Shown here one piece after another: positions 11,469 to 20,632 of a stretch of DNA of 64,000 bases; positions within the stretch are counted from its first letter, which is position 1, and every line of letters begins with the position of its first letter. The notes under the pieces are model-generated. The model searched no databases. It saw nothing but the letters and a program-made list of their open reading frames with translations, and was not told where the DNA came from. The translations under genes were made by a program, and so were the position numbers. Source of the DNA: Amycolatopsis eburnea (lineage in GTDB: Bacteria; Actinomycetota; Actinomycetes; Mycobacteriales; Pseudonocardiaceae); the NCBI RefSeq assembly GCF_003937945.1, contig NZ_RSEC01000024.1, positions 186,001-250,000 of the forward strand, in the 5' to 3' direction.

Positions 11469-11935
11469 TGTGCTTTCCCTTCGTGCTGGCGGACGCGGAC
11501 ACTGCCCACGAACCGCTGGAAACCGGGTGAGAGCCGCCGCGCGGTCGCGGGCGCGGCCGTGCAGGCGAGCTCGAGCACCAGCCGGTCCGCCGGCACCGCG
11601 CCGGGAACCGTCAGGTGCACCTGGGTCTGGATCAGCTCTTCGCCTTCGCCGGTACGCAGGCGAAGCAGCTGCATGACGCCGGGCGCGGCCGGCTCGCCGA
11701 CGTCGCGGCGGCTGAGCACTTCCAGCCCGGCCAGCGTCCGCGAAAGGCGTTCGACGGCTTCGGCGGCGATGGCGTCGATCGACGCGTCGTCCGGCCGCTG
11801 CGCCACGCTCACGGTGATGTTCGGGACGAACTCGCCCGGCGAAGCGTCGTGCACGGCGACGAACACCGCGCCGGAGTCACCCGGGTCGACGGCGGTCCAG
11901 CCGTCCGGGATGACGAAGTCGAGGGGAAGCGTCAT
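11465..11935 (-). CDS. DcrB/PsbP-like small protein of the eccD operon
   Basis: A 156-residue protein starting LPLDFVIPDGWTAVDPGDSG, the opening of a PsbP/DcrB/LpqN-type beta sandwich. It continues with NITVSVAQRPDD, a helix (SIDAIAAEAVERLSRTL) and two more strands ending FVGSVRV. There is no signal peptide or lipobox, so it is probably cytoplasmic. The start is coupled to the preceding gene through TGATG. Proteins of this fold occur beside ESX substrates and may act as partners or chaperones; no function is proved. It could also be annotated simply as a conserved hypothetical protein. Confidence 0.65.
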   Translation of the reverse strand: MTLPLDFVIPDGWTAVDPGDSGAVFVAVHDASPGEFVPNITVSVAQRPDDASIDAIAAEAVERLSRTLAGLEVLSRRDVGEPAAPGVMQLLRLRTGEGEELIQTQVHLTVPGAVPADRLVLELACTAAPATARRLSPGFQRFVGSVRVRQHEGKAQ

Positions 11936-13296
11936 CAGAGCCCCACGTACGCGACGGCGTCGTCCCAAGCGGATCCGACCGCGTCGGCCGCGTCGGAGGC
12001 CGCGTGGCCGACCGCGTCGACGGCGGCGCCGCCGTACTCGCCGATCGTGTGGCCGAGCTTCGGCAGGTCGATGTCGATCTTCGCGCCGACGCCGAGCCCG
12101 AGCCCCAGCGCCGCGCCCGCCTTGAAGTTCACCTTGATGTGCCCGGCGTCGTAGACGGCCTGGGCGTCGAGCTGCGCGCCGAGGCCGTACTGCAGCGTGC
12201 CGTTCGCGCCGACGCCGATACCGGCGACGTCCGCCGCGACCTCGCCCTCGACTTTGCCGCCCACGAACGCGTTCGTGTGCGCGCCGAGGCCGTGCGCGCC
12301 GATCGTGCCGGACGCGCTGACCTCGCCGCCGGCGAACACCGTGCCCTTGGCGTGGGCTTCGGCGACGCCCCACTCCTTCTTGAGCTCGGCTTCCCCGTGC
12401 AGCGCCGCGAGTTCCGCGTGCCCGGACGCGCCGACGTCCCAGCCCTTCGAGGTGATCTTCCCGTCGTACTCCGGGGAAAACCCGTCCTGCTCGTGCTGGA
12501 ACTTGTAGTAGGTGATCTCGGTGTTGCGGCCGATCTTGTTCTTCAGCCCTTCGGCTTCCGGCTGCCCGAACGGCGTGTCGGCCTTCTTCGGCGCGCGGGT
12601 GCCTTCGAGGCCGTCCCAGGTGAGCTTCTTCCAGCCGGAGTTGCCGAACCACGACGGCACGGTCCGCGGCCGCTTCCGGCCGTCGAGCGGTTCGCCGTTG
12701 AGCCAGTGCAGCGGGCCGCGCGCCCACTTGCCCAGCTCGTGCTCCAGCCGTCCGACGCCTTCGGGCGGGAACAGCTCGGCGAGCGCGTCGGAGAACTCGT
12801 CCACGACCTGGCGGGCGGCCTGCACGCTCTGTTCGCCGAGCTGCCGGGCGGCCTGGATGAACGCGCCGACCGAGCCGGAGTTCACCGCGCGGGCCTGCGC
12901 GGTCAGCTGCTGGGCGTACTGGTCGAACTGCGCGATGATCGAGTCGACGGCGGCCTCCGCGGACTGGACCAGCTGCGACGCCGTCGAAAGCCGCTTCGCC
13001 TGGTCGTCGAGCTTCGCGGCCGCGTCGGTCAGCTCCTTGCCCAGCTCACCCGCCGCCGTCGCGAATGCGGTGTAGGCGTCGCCGTCCCAGTCCGCGTGCA
13101 GGTTCTTCGCGGAGTCGTCGATCTCGCGCGCCTTGCCCGAGACCGCCGAAGCCTGGGTGGCGACGCGCTGCGACGCGGCACTGAGCGCCCCGGGGTCACC
13201 GGTGACGCGTCTCCGGCACTCGACGAGCACGCGCCGGTACCCGGACAGCACGGAGCTGACCACCCCCGACGCGTCGACCACCCCCGAGGACCACAT
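11935..13296 (-). CDS. WXG-containing protein with long Gly/Ala beta-repeat C-terminus, putative ESX-secreted
   Basis: A 453-residue protein. Residues about 30-175 are helical with a WxG turn at 70-72 (HADWDGDAYTAF), the WXG100-like fold. A middle region around 190-300 (ARGPLHWLNGEPLDGRKRPRTVP, ITYYKFQHEQDGFSPEYDGK) is followed by about 150 residues of alternating Gly/Ala/Val strands, such as ASGTIGAHGLGAHTNAFVGG. This layout resembles the carrier part of polymorphic toxins, but I see no recognisable nuclease or other toxin domain at the C-terminus. It lies between other putative substrates in the eccD operon. Confidence 0.65.
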   Translation of the reverse strand: MWSSGVVDASGVVSSVLSGYRRVLVECRRRVTGDPGALSAASQRVATQASAVSGKAREIDDSAKNLHADWDGDAYTAFATAAGELGKELTDAAAKLDDQAKRLSTASQLVQSAEAAVDSIIAQFDQYAQQLTAQARAVNSGSVGAFIQAARQLGEQSVQAARQVVDEFSDALAELFPPEGVGRLEHELGKWARGPLHWLNGEPLDGRKRPRTVPSWFGNSGWKKLTWDGLEGTRAPKKADTPFGQPEAEGLKNKIGRNTEITYYKFQHEQDGFSPEYDGKITSKGWDVGASGHAELAALHGEAELKKEWGVAEAHAKGTVFAGGEVSASGTIGAHGLGAHTNAFVGGKVEGEVAADVAGIGVGANGTLQYGLGAQLDAQAVYDAGHIKVNFKAGAALGLGLGVGAKIDIDLPKLGHTIGEYGGAAVDAVGHAASDAADAVGSAWDDAVAYVGL

Positions 13297-13299
13297 GGG

Positions 13300-14340
13300 C
13301 TAGTTCCCGGCCGCGTCGTAGCCGACGTGCTGGCTGAAGTGCTTGCCGTTGTAGTCCAGGTCGATGTCGAGGTCGAAGTCCTGCCCGCCCGGAGCCTCCA
13401 CAGTGGACTCACCGGTGGTGAGGTTGGTGTGGATGACGACCTCGTCGGCGCCGCGCACCGGCGCGGACGGCTGGGTGACCGGGGCGGGCTGCGTCGGCAC
13501 GGTCGCGCCGTGCTGCGCCGGGTCCACGGCGATCCAGCTGTTCGCCGGGTTCAGCGGGGTGCCGTTGCCGGACACCGCCGTGCCGCCACTGGAACCGCCG
13601 CCGGTGGCGAGCGCGGGCGGGGTGTAGTCGGTGAACGAAGGCTGCTGCGGGATCCCCCCGCCGCTCCCGCCCGCCACCGCCTGCTGCCCGGCCGGGCTTG
13701 CCACCGGCGCCGGGGCCTGGGGCGCCGTGACCGGGGTGTTCCCGATCGACGGCGTCGTCGCGCCGGAGCTGCCGGAGTCGTGGTGGAACAGCTTCTCGAT
13801 CTCGCCGATGACCTGCGCGAGCGTCGTGACCTGCTGGGCGAGGTCGACCGCGCCGAGCGCCTTGAGCAGCGCGCCGATCGCGGTGATGAACGCCCGCAGC
13901 GACGCGCTCGTCGCGGTCGACAAAGCGACGGCCGCGCCGTAGGTCCACGGGTTCGACATCAGCGAGGCGACCGTCGGGTTCACCGCGGCCACCACCGAGC
14001 GGTAGGCCTGCTGCGCCGTCTTGATCAGCGTCCCGGACACCCCGAGCAGCTCGGCGCCCTTCTGCACGACGGTGATGATCGTTTCGAGCTGCTTGAGGGA
14101 GTCACCGATCTTCTTCAGCGCCGACTCGCTCGCCGCGCCGGACCAGATCTTGCCGAGCTGGTCGGCGGCCTTGGTCAGCTCGGTGTACATGCTGAGGAAC
14201 TGCTCGGCCTTCTTGACCAGGTCGAGCACGTGCTTGGCGATCTGCTCCGGCTGGCCGGTGACGATCTGCGGCAGGATGGTGATCGGCCCGCCCGACGACG
14301 CGGTCGCGTCCATCGCGCTGGAGTTCGGGAAAGTCAGCAT
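13300..14340 (-). CDS. putative ESX-secreted protein with WSG turn and Pro/Gly-rich tail
   Basis: A 346-residue protein of unknown function. The N-terminal half is helical with a WSG turn at residues 66-68 (GKIWSGAASESAL) and a hydrophobic stretch around 130-165. A low-complexity Ser/Thr/Pro/Gly linker covers about 200-290. The end (DFDLDIDLDYNGKHFSQHVG) is acidic and beta-like. There is no Sec signal. The WxG turn and position in the eccD operon suggest a type VII substrate, 3 bp upstream of the next such gene. Confidence 0.65.
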   Translation of the reverse strand: MLTFPNSSAMDATASSGGPITILPQIVTGQPEQIAKHVLDLVKKAEQFLSMYTELTKAADQLGKIWSGAASESALKKIGDSLKQLETIITVVQKGAELLGVSGTLIKTAQQAYRSVVAAVNPTVASLMSNPWTYGAAVALSTATSASLRAFITAIGALLKALGAVDLAQQVTTLAQVIGEIEKLFHHDSGSSGATTPSIGNTPVTAPQAPAPVASPAGQQAVAGGSGGGIPQQPSFTDYTPPALATGGGSSGGTAVSGNGTPLNPANSWIAVDPAQHGATVPTQPAPVTQPSAPVRGADEVVIHTNLTTGESTVEAPGGQDFDLDIDLDYNGKHFSQHVGYDAAGN

Positions 14341-14371
14341 CGGACCTCACAGAGTCTCGGGGTGCGGAGGG

Positions 14372-15145
14372 TCAGACGACGGAGGCGGGCCGGTACACGC
14401 TGACCCTCGCCAGCCCGCTGATCCGGGCGTCGAGGAGCCCGTGGTTGTACAGGCGGCCGCCGTCGCCGGCGACGCCGATGACCGGCTGGCGGTCGGAGAA
14501 CAGCAACGGCTCGACCACCACGACGTCCCCGCTCTGCACGCCGCCGGGAACGTCGGAGAAGGTGCGCGCGGTCCCCGCGTACACCTCGATCAGCCCGACC
14601 CGCGCCTGGTTGTCGGCGTCGCCGGCGAGCCAGTCGTTGAAGTCGGCGACGCCGTGGAAGCGGGCGTCGGTGATCGGGTGGTCCCCGAGCCCGCCGAGCC
14701 GCGCGTCCCCCAGGTAGCGCAGCACGTTCCCGACCGACGACGGTTCGCCGTGGGCACCGGCGCTGTCGTTGATGGCCAGGGTGGCGAGTTCGGAAGCGTG
14801 CGAGCTGCCCCAGATCGACGACGACGGCGTGGTGGCCGGTGCGTGGCCGCCGCCGTAGCCCGCGGCGGCGTCCTGGTCGGCCGCCTGGTAGGCGTCGGCA
14901 CTGGCCTTGACCAGCCCGTTGATCTGCTGCAGCAGCTGCAGGAGGGTGCGCACGGCGGTGATCTGGCTGGAGTGCAGCGCGGCGTTCGCGGCGGCGACGG
15001 CGCTGCCGAACGTCGCGAAGGACATCGGCTGCACGACCAGGCGTTCCAGGTCGGCCACGGCGTTGATGCCGTGGGCGAGGATGCCCCCGACGTTGCCCAC
15101 GGCGGACCGCATCGCCTCGGGCTCAGCCCGGTACTCGCCGGCCAT
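14372..15145 (-). CDS. putative ESX-secreted protein with YxxxD signal and C-terminal beta domain
   Basis: A 257-residue protein. The first 95 residues form a PE/EspC-like helical hairpin ending in YQAAD (86-90), the general type VII secretion motif YxxxD. A Ser/Thr/Pro linker joins it to a C-terminal domain rich in strands (VGLIEVYAG, GDVVVVEPLLF). That domain vaguely recalls NlpC/P60 or SH3 folds, but I see no catalytic Cys. I chose the ATG at 15145 because GGAAGGAG lies just upstream. It is the first gene of the eccD operon, divergent from eccC over 142 bp. Confidence 0.7.
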   Translation of the reverse strand: MAGEYRAEPEAMRSAVGNVGGILAHGINAVADLERLVVQPMSFATFGSAVAAANAALHSSQITAVRTLLQLLQQINGLVKASADAYQAADQDAAAGYGGGHAPATTPSSSIWGSSHASELATLAINDSAGAHGEPSSVGNVLRYLGDARLGGLGDHPITDARFHGVADFNDWLAGDADNQARVGLIEVYAGTARTFSDVPGGVQSGDVVVVEPLLFSDRQPVIGVAGDGGRLYNHGLLDARISGLARVSVYRPASVV

Positions 15146-15287
15146 GGGACTCCTTCCGGATGGCTTGTCCGGCTGAGCGTAAGTTCGTCCCCGGAAGCGG
15201 GCGGACGGCAAAAGTACCCACCGCGGCGTGGCGGTAAGTGGCCAAAATACCGGTCAGAGCCACCTCGATCCGCTGGAGCATTGCCGC

Positions 15288-18200
15288 ATGAGCCTCACGC
15301 CCGAGCGTCCTTCCGAGATCGTGCTGCAGTCGCCGCCGATGCTCCCGAAGAGCTCGTCCGGCGGGATGGTGCAGCTGATGATGTTCCTGCCGATGATGCT
15401 CGGCATGGGCGCGATGTCGTTCGTCTACATCGGACGCGACGGCGGCGTGATGACCTACATCTTCGGCGCGCTGTTCATCTGCGCCATGGGCGGCATGGTC
15501 GTGATGTCGCTCGGCCGCGGCGGGATGGCGAAGAAGGCGCAGATCAACGACGAACGCCGCGACTACCAGCGGTACCTCTCCGGGCTGCGCGCCCAGGTCC
15601 GCGAGATCGCCGACGGGCAGCGCGCGGCGATGGTCGCCGTCCAGCCCGACCCGGCCGACCTGTGGGCCTACGTGGAATCCGGGAAGCTGTGGGACCGGCG
15701 GCGCGCCGACCCCCAGTTCGCGCAGGTGCGCGCGGGCACCGGGCCGCAGCGGCTGGCGACGCCGTTGAAGGCGCCGCAGACCGTGCCGCTGGAGGACCTG
15801 GACCCGGTGTCCTCCACCAGCCTCAAGCACTTCATCCGCACCTACTCGACGGTCGACGGCCTGCCGGTGGCGTTGTCGCTGCGCTCGTTCGCCGCGGTGA
15901 CCGTCGCCGGGCGGCGCCCGGACGTGCTCGGCCTGACCCGGGCGCTGCTGTGCCAGCTCGTCACCTTCCACTCCCCCGGCGACCTGCGCGTCGCGATCTG
16001 CGTGTCGGCCGACCGGCAGCACGACTGGGAATGGGCGAAGTGGCTGCCGCACGCGACGGCGGCCGGCGCGACCGACGCCGTCGGCTCGCGGCGGCTGGGC
16101 GCGGACTCGGCGGCGGGACTGGCCGAGCTGCTCGGCGCGGACCTCGGCGAGCGCCCCGCGTTCAGCCGCCGCGCGGCGAGCCAGCTCGACCTGCCGCACC
16201 TCGTCGTGGTCGTCGACGGCGGCAACGCCCACGGCGAACCCCGGCTGATCGGCGAGGACGGCCGGCTCGGCGTCACCGTCATCGAAGTCGGCCAGGAGCA
16301 CCCGCGGACGTACTCGACCGAGCGGCTGCTGAGCCTGCACACCGCGCCCGACTCGCTCGGCATGGTCGTCGGCGACGCCACCGAGCAGCGGCTCGGGTTC
16401 CTGGGGCAGCCCGACGTCCTCGACCGCGGCGCGGCCGAAGCGCTGGCGAGGATGCTGACGCCGTTGCACACCCCGGCCGCCGTCGTCGGCGAGAAGCCGA
16501 TGTCGGCGACGTTCGGGCTGGCCGGCCTGCTCGGCATCGGCGACCCGCGCGACACCGACACCACGGTGACCTGGGCGCCGCGCGCGGCCCGCGACCGGCT
16601 GCGGATCCCCCTCGGCGTCAACCCCGAGGGCCGGCCGGTGGAGCTGGACCTCAAGGAGTCGGCCGAAGGCGGCATGGGCCCGCACGGCCTGGTCATCGGC
16701 GCGACCGGGTCGGGCAAGAGCGAGCTGCTGCGGACGCTCGTCACGGCGCTGGCGGTGATGCACTCGTCGGAGACGCTGAACCTGGCGCTCATCGACTTCA
16801 AGGGCGGCGCGACCTTCGCCGGGATGACCGGCCTGCCGCACACCTGCGCGGTCATCACGAACCTGTCCGACGACCTCGCGCTCGTCGACCGCATGGCCGA
16901 CGCGCTGAACGGCGAGCTGCTGCGGCGCCAGGAACTGCTGCACGCGGCCGGGAACTACGCGTCCGTGCGGGACTACGAGAAGGCGCGCGCGGACGGCGTC
17001 CCGCTGGACCCGCTGCCGTCGCTGCTGGTGATCATCGACGAGTTCTCCGAGCTGCTGTCCGCGCGGCCGGAGTTCATCGACCTGTTCGTCGCGATCGGCC
17101 GGCTCGGGCGGTCCCTGGGCATCCACCTGCTGCTGGCGTCGCAGCGGCTCGAGGAGGGCCGGCTGCGCGGCCTCGACTCCCACCTGTCGTACCGGGTCGG
17201 GCTGCGGACGTTCTCCGCCGCGGAAAGCCGGGCCGTGCTGGGTGTCGCGGACGCCTACCACCTGCCGCCGGTGCCGGGGTCGGCGTACCTGAAGGCCGAC
17301 ACCGACACGCTGATCCGGCTCAAGGCCGCCTACGTCTCCGGGGAGCTGCCGCCGCGCAGCACGGTCGTGCGCGAGGACGGCCAGGAGCTCGGCGTGCTGC
17401 CGTTTTCCCTGGCCCCGGTGGAGATCCCGGTGACGACCGAGGTCTCGCCGGCGCCGGAAACCGAGGGCACCGGCGAGACGATCATCGGCGCGATGCTGTC
17501 GAGGCTGGAGGGCCGCGGCCCGGCCGCGCACCAGATCTGGCTGCCGCCGCTGAACGAGCCGCCGACGCTGGAGCAGCTCCTGCCGCCGCTGGGCGAGGAC
17601 GCCGCGCGCGGCCTGTGCCCGCTCGGCTGGGGCGGCAACGGCAAGCTGACCATCCCGGTCGCGCTGGTGGACAAGCCGTTCGAGCAGCGCCGGGACATGC
17701 TGTGGGCCGACTTCTCCGGCGCCGGCGGGCACGCGCTGATCGTCGGCGCCCCGCAGAGCGGCAAGTCGACGCTGATGAAGGACATCGCGGGCATGCTCGC
17801 GCTGACCCACACCCCGGCCGAGGTCCAGCTGTTCATCCTCGACATGGGCGGTGGCGCGCTGGCCCCGATCGCCGGGCTGCCGCACGTGTCGGGCTACGCG
17901 ACCCGCCGCGACGCCCAGCGCTGCCGCCGCGTGGTCGCCGAGCTGACGACGTTGCTGGAGCAGCGCGAGGAGTTCTTCGCCGCCAACGGGATCGAGTCGA
18001 TCACAACGTTCCGCCAGCGGCGCGCGGAGTTCACCGAAAGCACCGACGGCCGCGAGTTCGGCGACGTGTTCCTGTTCGTGGACAACTGGACGACGATCCG
18101 CCAGGAGTACGAGCAGCTGGAGGAGCAGATCACCGGCCTGGCCGCGCGCGGCCTGGGTTTCGGCATCCACGTGATCGTCTCGCTCAACCAGTGGATCGGC

Positions 18201-19214
18201 GTCCGCGCCCAGCTGCGCGACGCGATCGGCACGCGGTTCGAGTTGCGTCTCGGTGACCCGATGGACTCCTCGATCGACCGCAAGGTCGCGGTCAACGTCC
18301 CGGCCGACCGCCCGGGCCGCGGCATCACGGCGGAGAAGCTCCACTTCCTGGCGGCGCTGCCCCGCATCGACGGCGACCAGCGCCCGGACACGATCGGCGC
18401 GGGCGGCGTCGACCTCGTCCACCGGATCTCGGAGGCCTGGAAGGGCCCACGCGCCCCGCAGGTCCGCTTGCTGCCGCCCGAGGTGCCCCTGGACGGGTTG
18501 CCCGCGGCCCCTTCGCGACAGGTCACGCTGGGCATCGCGGAGTCGACGTTGCGCCCGGTGTACCTGGACTTCGCGGCGGACCCGCACTTCGTGGCCTTCG
18601 GCGACGTCGAATCGGGGAAGTCGTCGCTGCTGCGTGCGCTGGCACAGGGCATCACCTCGGCGTACACCCCGGAGGAGGCGGCGATCATCGTCGCGGACTA
18701 CCGCCGTGGCCTGCTGGGCGCGGTGTCCGAGCCGCACCTGCTGGGCTACGCGGGCGCGGAGGGCAAGCTGACCGACCTGATCGCCGAATGCGCAACGGCG
18801 ATGCGGAACCGGTTGCCGGGCCCTTCGGTGACGCCGGAGCAGCTGCGGAACCGATCGTGGTGGCGCGGCCCGGAGCTGTTCGTGCTGGTGGACGACTACG
18901 AACTGGTGGCGACGGTGGGGCGCAACCCGTTGCAGCCCCTGCTGGAGTTCCTGCCGCAGGCGCGGGACATCGGCCTGCACCTGGTCATCGTGCGGGGTTC
19001 CGGTGGTGCCGGGCGGGCGTTGTTCGAGCCGGTGCTGCAGCGGTTGCGGGAGCTGGGGTCGCCGGGGCTGATCATGTCGGGCACGAAGGACGAGGGCGCG
19101 TTGCTGGCGGATGTGAAGCCTTCGCCGCAGCCGCCGGGCCGCGGGACCTTGGTGTCGCGGCGGCACGGGACGGGGCTGGTGCAGGTGGCGTGGACCAAGC
19201 CGGCGGAGAGCTGA
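15288..19214 (+). CDS. eccC: type VII secretion FtsK/SpoIIIE ATPase EccC (fused)
   Basis: The motor and substrate receptor of the ESX system, here one 1308-residue chain. Two transmembrane helices lie at about residues 20-75, then a DUF domain, then three FtsK/SpoIIIE ATPase modules. Walker A motifs are GATGSGKSEL (about 470), GAPQSGKSTL (about 818) and GDVESGKSSL (about 1105). Walker B stretches are LLVIIDEFSEL, VFLFVDNWTTI and LFVLVDDYELV. The ATG at 15288 has GGAG upstream; an earlier in-frame start at 15228 would add 20 unconserved residues. It ends directly against the stop of the convergent next gene, with no spacer. Confidence 0.97.
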   Translation: MSLTPERPSEIVLQSPPMLPKSSSGGMVQLMMFLPMMLGMGAMSFVYIGRDGGVMTYIFGALFICAMGGMVVMSLGRGGMAKKAQINDERRDYQRYLSGLRAQVREIADGQRAAMVAVQPDPADLWAYVESGKLWDRRRADPQFAQVRAGTGPQRLATPLKAPQTVPLEDLDPVSSTSLKHFIRTYSTVDGLPVALSLRSFAAVTVAGRRPDVLGLTRALLCQLVTFHSPGDLRVAICVSADRQHDWEWAKWLPHATAAGATDAVGSRRLGADSAAGLAELLGADLGERPAFSRRAASQLDLPHLVVVVDGGNAHGEPRLIGEDGRLGVTVIEVGQEHPRTYSTERLLSLHTAPDSLGMVVGDATEQRLGFLGQPDVLDRGAAEALARMLTPLHTPAAVVGEKPMSATFGLAGLLGIGDPRDTDTTVTWAPRAARDRLRIPLGVNPEGRPVELDLKESAEGGMGPHGLVIGATGSGKSELLRTLVTALAVMHSSETLNLALIDFKGGATFAGMTGLPHTCAVITNLSDDLALVDRMADALNGELLRRQELLHAAGNYASVRDYEKARADGVPLDPLPSLLVIIDEFSELLSARPEFIDLFVAIGRLGRSLGIHLLLASQRLEEGRLRGLDSHLSYRVGLRTFSAAESRAVLGVADAYHLPPVPGSAYLKADTDTLIRLKAAYVSGELPPRSTVVREDGQELGVLPFSLAPVEIPVTTEVSPAPETEGTGETIIGAMLSRLEGRGPAAHQIWLPPLNEPPTLEQLLPPLGEDAARGLCPLGWGGNGKLTIPVALVDKPFEQRRDMLWADFSGAGGHALIVGAPQSGKSTLMKDIAGMLALTHTPAEVQLFILDMGGGALAPIAGLPHVSGYATRRDAQRCRRVVAELTTLLEQREEFFAANGIESITTFRQRRAEFTESTDGREFGDVFLFVDNWTTIRQEYEQLEEQITGLAARGLGFGIHVIVSLNQWIGVRAQLRDAIGTRFELRLGDPMDSSIDRKVAVNVPADRPGRGITAEKLHFLAALPRIDGDQRPDTIGAGGVDLVHRISEAWKGPRAPQVRLLPPEVPLDGLPAAPSRQVTLGIAESTLRPVYLDFAADPHFVAFGDVESGKSSLLRALAQGITSAYTPEEAAIIVADYRRGLLGAVSEPHLLGYAGAEGKLTDLIAECATAMRNRLPGPSVTPEQLRNRSWWRGPELFVLVDDYELVATVGRNPLQPLLEFLPQARDIGLHLVIVRGSGGAGRALFEPVLQRLRELGSPGLIMSGTKDEGALLADVKPSPQPPGRGTLVSRRHGTGLVQVAWTKPAES

Positions 19215-19703
19215 TCAGCGCACCGGCGCGGTCATCTCCGTCGTGAAGCGGTAGTAGCAGACCGCCCGGTGCCTGCTGTCGTCCCAGCTGTTCGGGGTCA
19301 TCACCTGAACGCGTGCGCCCTGGATCGGCTGGGCCGCGGCGGTGCAGCGGTCCAGCGTCTGCTGGTAGGGCTGATCGGACAGCGACCCCTCGACGATCGG
19401 CAGCACGGCGAACGCCTGCGCGGTGTGCGGGTCGGTACAGGACCTCAGCAGCAGGTCGACCTCACCCGTGCCCGTCGGGGACCAGAAGCACTGGCCCGCG
19501 GTGACGTCGAGCCCGTGCGCCGTGCCCTCGGGCAGCCGGTCGCCGGGCTCCTTGGTCACGGCCCGGTAGGCGAGCCCGCCGGCGAGCAGGAAGACACCGA
19601 AGGCGACGAGCCCGGCGGCCACGCGACGGCCGGCCGACGGGCGGGCGCGGCGGCGTTCCTCGCGCATCAGCTCGGCGAAAAGCTCAGGATCGTGCTCGGT
19701 CAT
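19215..19703 (-). CDS. single-pass membrane protein, septum-formation-like cysteine domain
   Basis: A 162-residue protein with a basic cytoplasmic N-terminus (EERRRARPSAGRR), one transmembrane helix at about residues 28-46 and an extracytoplasmic domain. The cysteine pattern GQCFW, RSCTDPHTAQAFAV, DRCTAAA and AVCYYRF matches the septum-formation/DUF4190-associated domain common in actinobacteria; these cysteines probably form two disulfides. The exact role is unknown. Its stop codon abuts that of eccC. Nothing links it directly to secretion except position. Confidence 0.7.
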   Translation of the reverse strand: MTEHDPELFAELMREERRRARPSAGRRVAAGLVAFGVFLLAGGLAYRAVTKEPGDRLPEGTAHGLDVTAGQCFWSPTGTGEVDLLLRSCTDPHTAQAFAVLPIVEGSLSDQPYQQTLDRCTAAAQPIQGARVQVMTPNSWDDSRHRAVCYYRFTTEMTAPVR

Positions 19704-19876
19704 GTGTCCCCCTCGCGCGGAACTCTAGGAGCCGCCGGCACGGACCAGAGCACCCGTCACCGTCGGCAAGTTACCGACTTCGGTAGGTACCCAAAAATGT
19801 CCCACCGAACTTACTTTGTGCTCGTCGCCCGAATTCCGGGGCCGACATCCGGATCACCTGGCCGAAGGGCATTTTC

Positions 19877-20578
19877 ATGCGAATGTCGAGGGCTGTTGCC
19901 GTGGTGGGTGCCGCCGCGGCGCTGGGCTGGGGCTCAGCGGGGGTTGCGGACGCCCAGCAGGACATCATCGGCGGGAGCACCGTCTCCTCCGCGCCGTGGG
20001 GCGCCCAGATCTACTGGAACGACGTCACCACCTACGGCGGGTTCGAGTGCTCGGGGACGATCATCGCCCCGCAGTGGGTGCTCACCGCGCGGCACTGCCT
20101 GAACTCGCCGGGCATGCACGTCAAGGTCGGCAACGTGACGCTCCAGCAGGGCACGAACACAGGAGTCGACCAGCAGAAGGCGTCGCCGAACGGGGACATC
20201 GCGCTGCTGCACCTGACGACCGCCGTGAACACCACCTACATGAAGCTCGGCACCGGCAACCCGCCGGCCGGGGCCACCAACCAGATCTACGGCTGGGGCC
20301 GCACGCAGGGCAGCAGCCCGCCCTCGAGCACCCTCAAGACCGCGAACGTGCGCGTGACCGGCACGAGCACGGACGCCTACGGCGGCAAGGCCATCGCCAG
20401 CCAGGGCATCGACGGCTCGGCGTGGCACGGCGATTCGGGCGGCCCGCAGCTCTCCAACGGCGTGCAGGTCGGCGTGTGCTCCACGGGCAGCAACTCCGGT
20501 TCGAACCCGCAGGGCACGCAGAACTACGCGAGCGTCGCGTCGAGCCGCAGCTGGATCCAGCAGACCGCCGGCGTGTGA
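19877..20578 (+). CDS. secreted trypsin-like serine protease (S1 family)
   Basis: A 233-residue preproprotein. A Sec signal peptide covers about residues 1-26 (hydrophobic AVAVVGAAAALGWG, then ADAQQ), and the mature enzyme starts at IIGGSTVSSAPWGAQ, the chymotrypsin-fold N-terminus. The complete triad is present: His in VLTARHCLN, Asp in NGDIALLHL and Ser in WHGDSGGPQ. Two cysteine pairs are likely. It is intact and should be active outside the cell. It sits inside the type VII locus between eccC and the esx operon, 173 bp from its divergent neighbour. Confidence 0.95.
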   Translation: MRMSRAVAVVGAAAALGWGSAGVADAQQDIIGGSTVSSAPWGAQIYWNDVTTYGGFECSGTIIAPQWVLTARHCLNSPGMHVKVGNVTLQQGTNTGVDQQKASPNGDIALLHLTTAVNTTYMKLGTGNPPAGATNQIYGWGRTQGSSPPSSTLKTANVRVTGTSTDAYGGKAIASQGIDGSAWHGDSGGPQLSNGVQVGVCSTGSNSGSNPQGTQNYASVASSRSWIQQTAGV

Positions 20579-20583
20579 GCCCT

Positions 20584-20616
20584 CGGGCCGGCCTCTCCGC
20601 CCGGGAGGCCGGCCCG
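20584..20616 (+). terminator. hairpin after the trypsin-like protease gene
   Basis: Perfect 12-base arms CGGGCCGGCCTC and GAGGCCGGCCCG, with a 9-base loop, begin 6 bp after the protease stop codon. There is no T-run, as is usual for high-GC actinobacteria. It also lies 17 bp upstream of the next start. Confidence 0.5.
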
Positions 20617-20632
20617 GGGCATACTCGCGGCC

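Noticed and set aside
14021..18256. Open frame of 1411 codons in another frame over eccC
   Set aside because: Shadow of eccC with Arg/Ala/Pro-rich composition and no recognisable motif.
15123..19166. Open frame of 1347 codons antisense to eccC
   Set aside because: It lies opposite a certain gene, is very rich in Arg, Asp and Gly, and has no domain; it is a product of GC-biased third positions.
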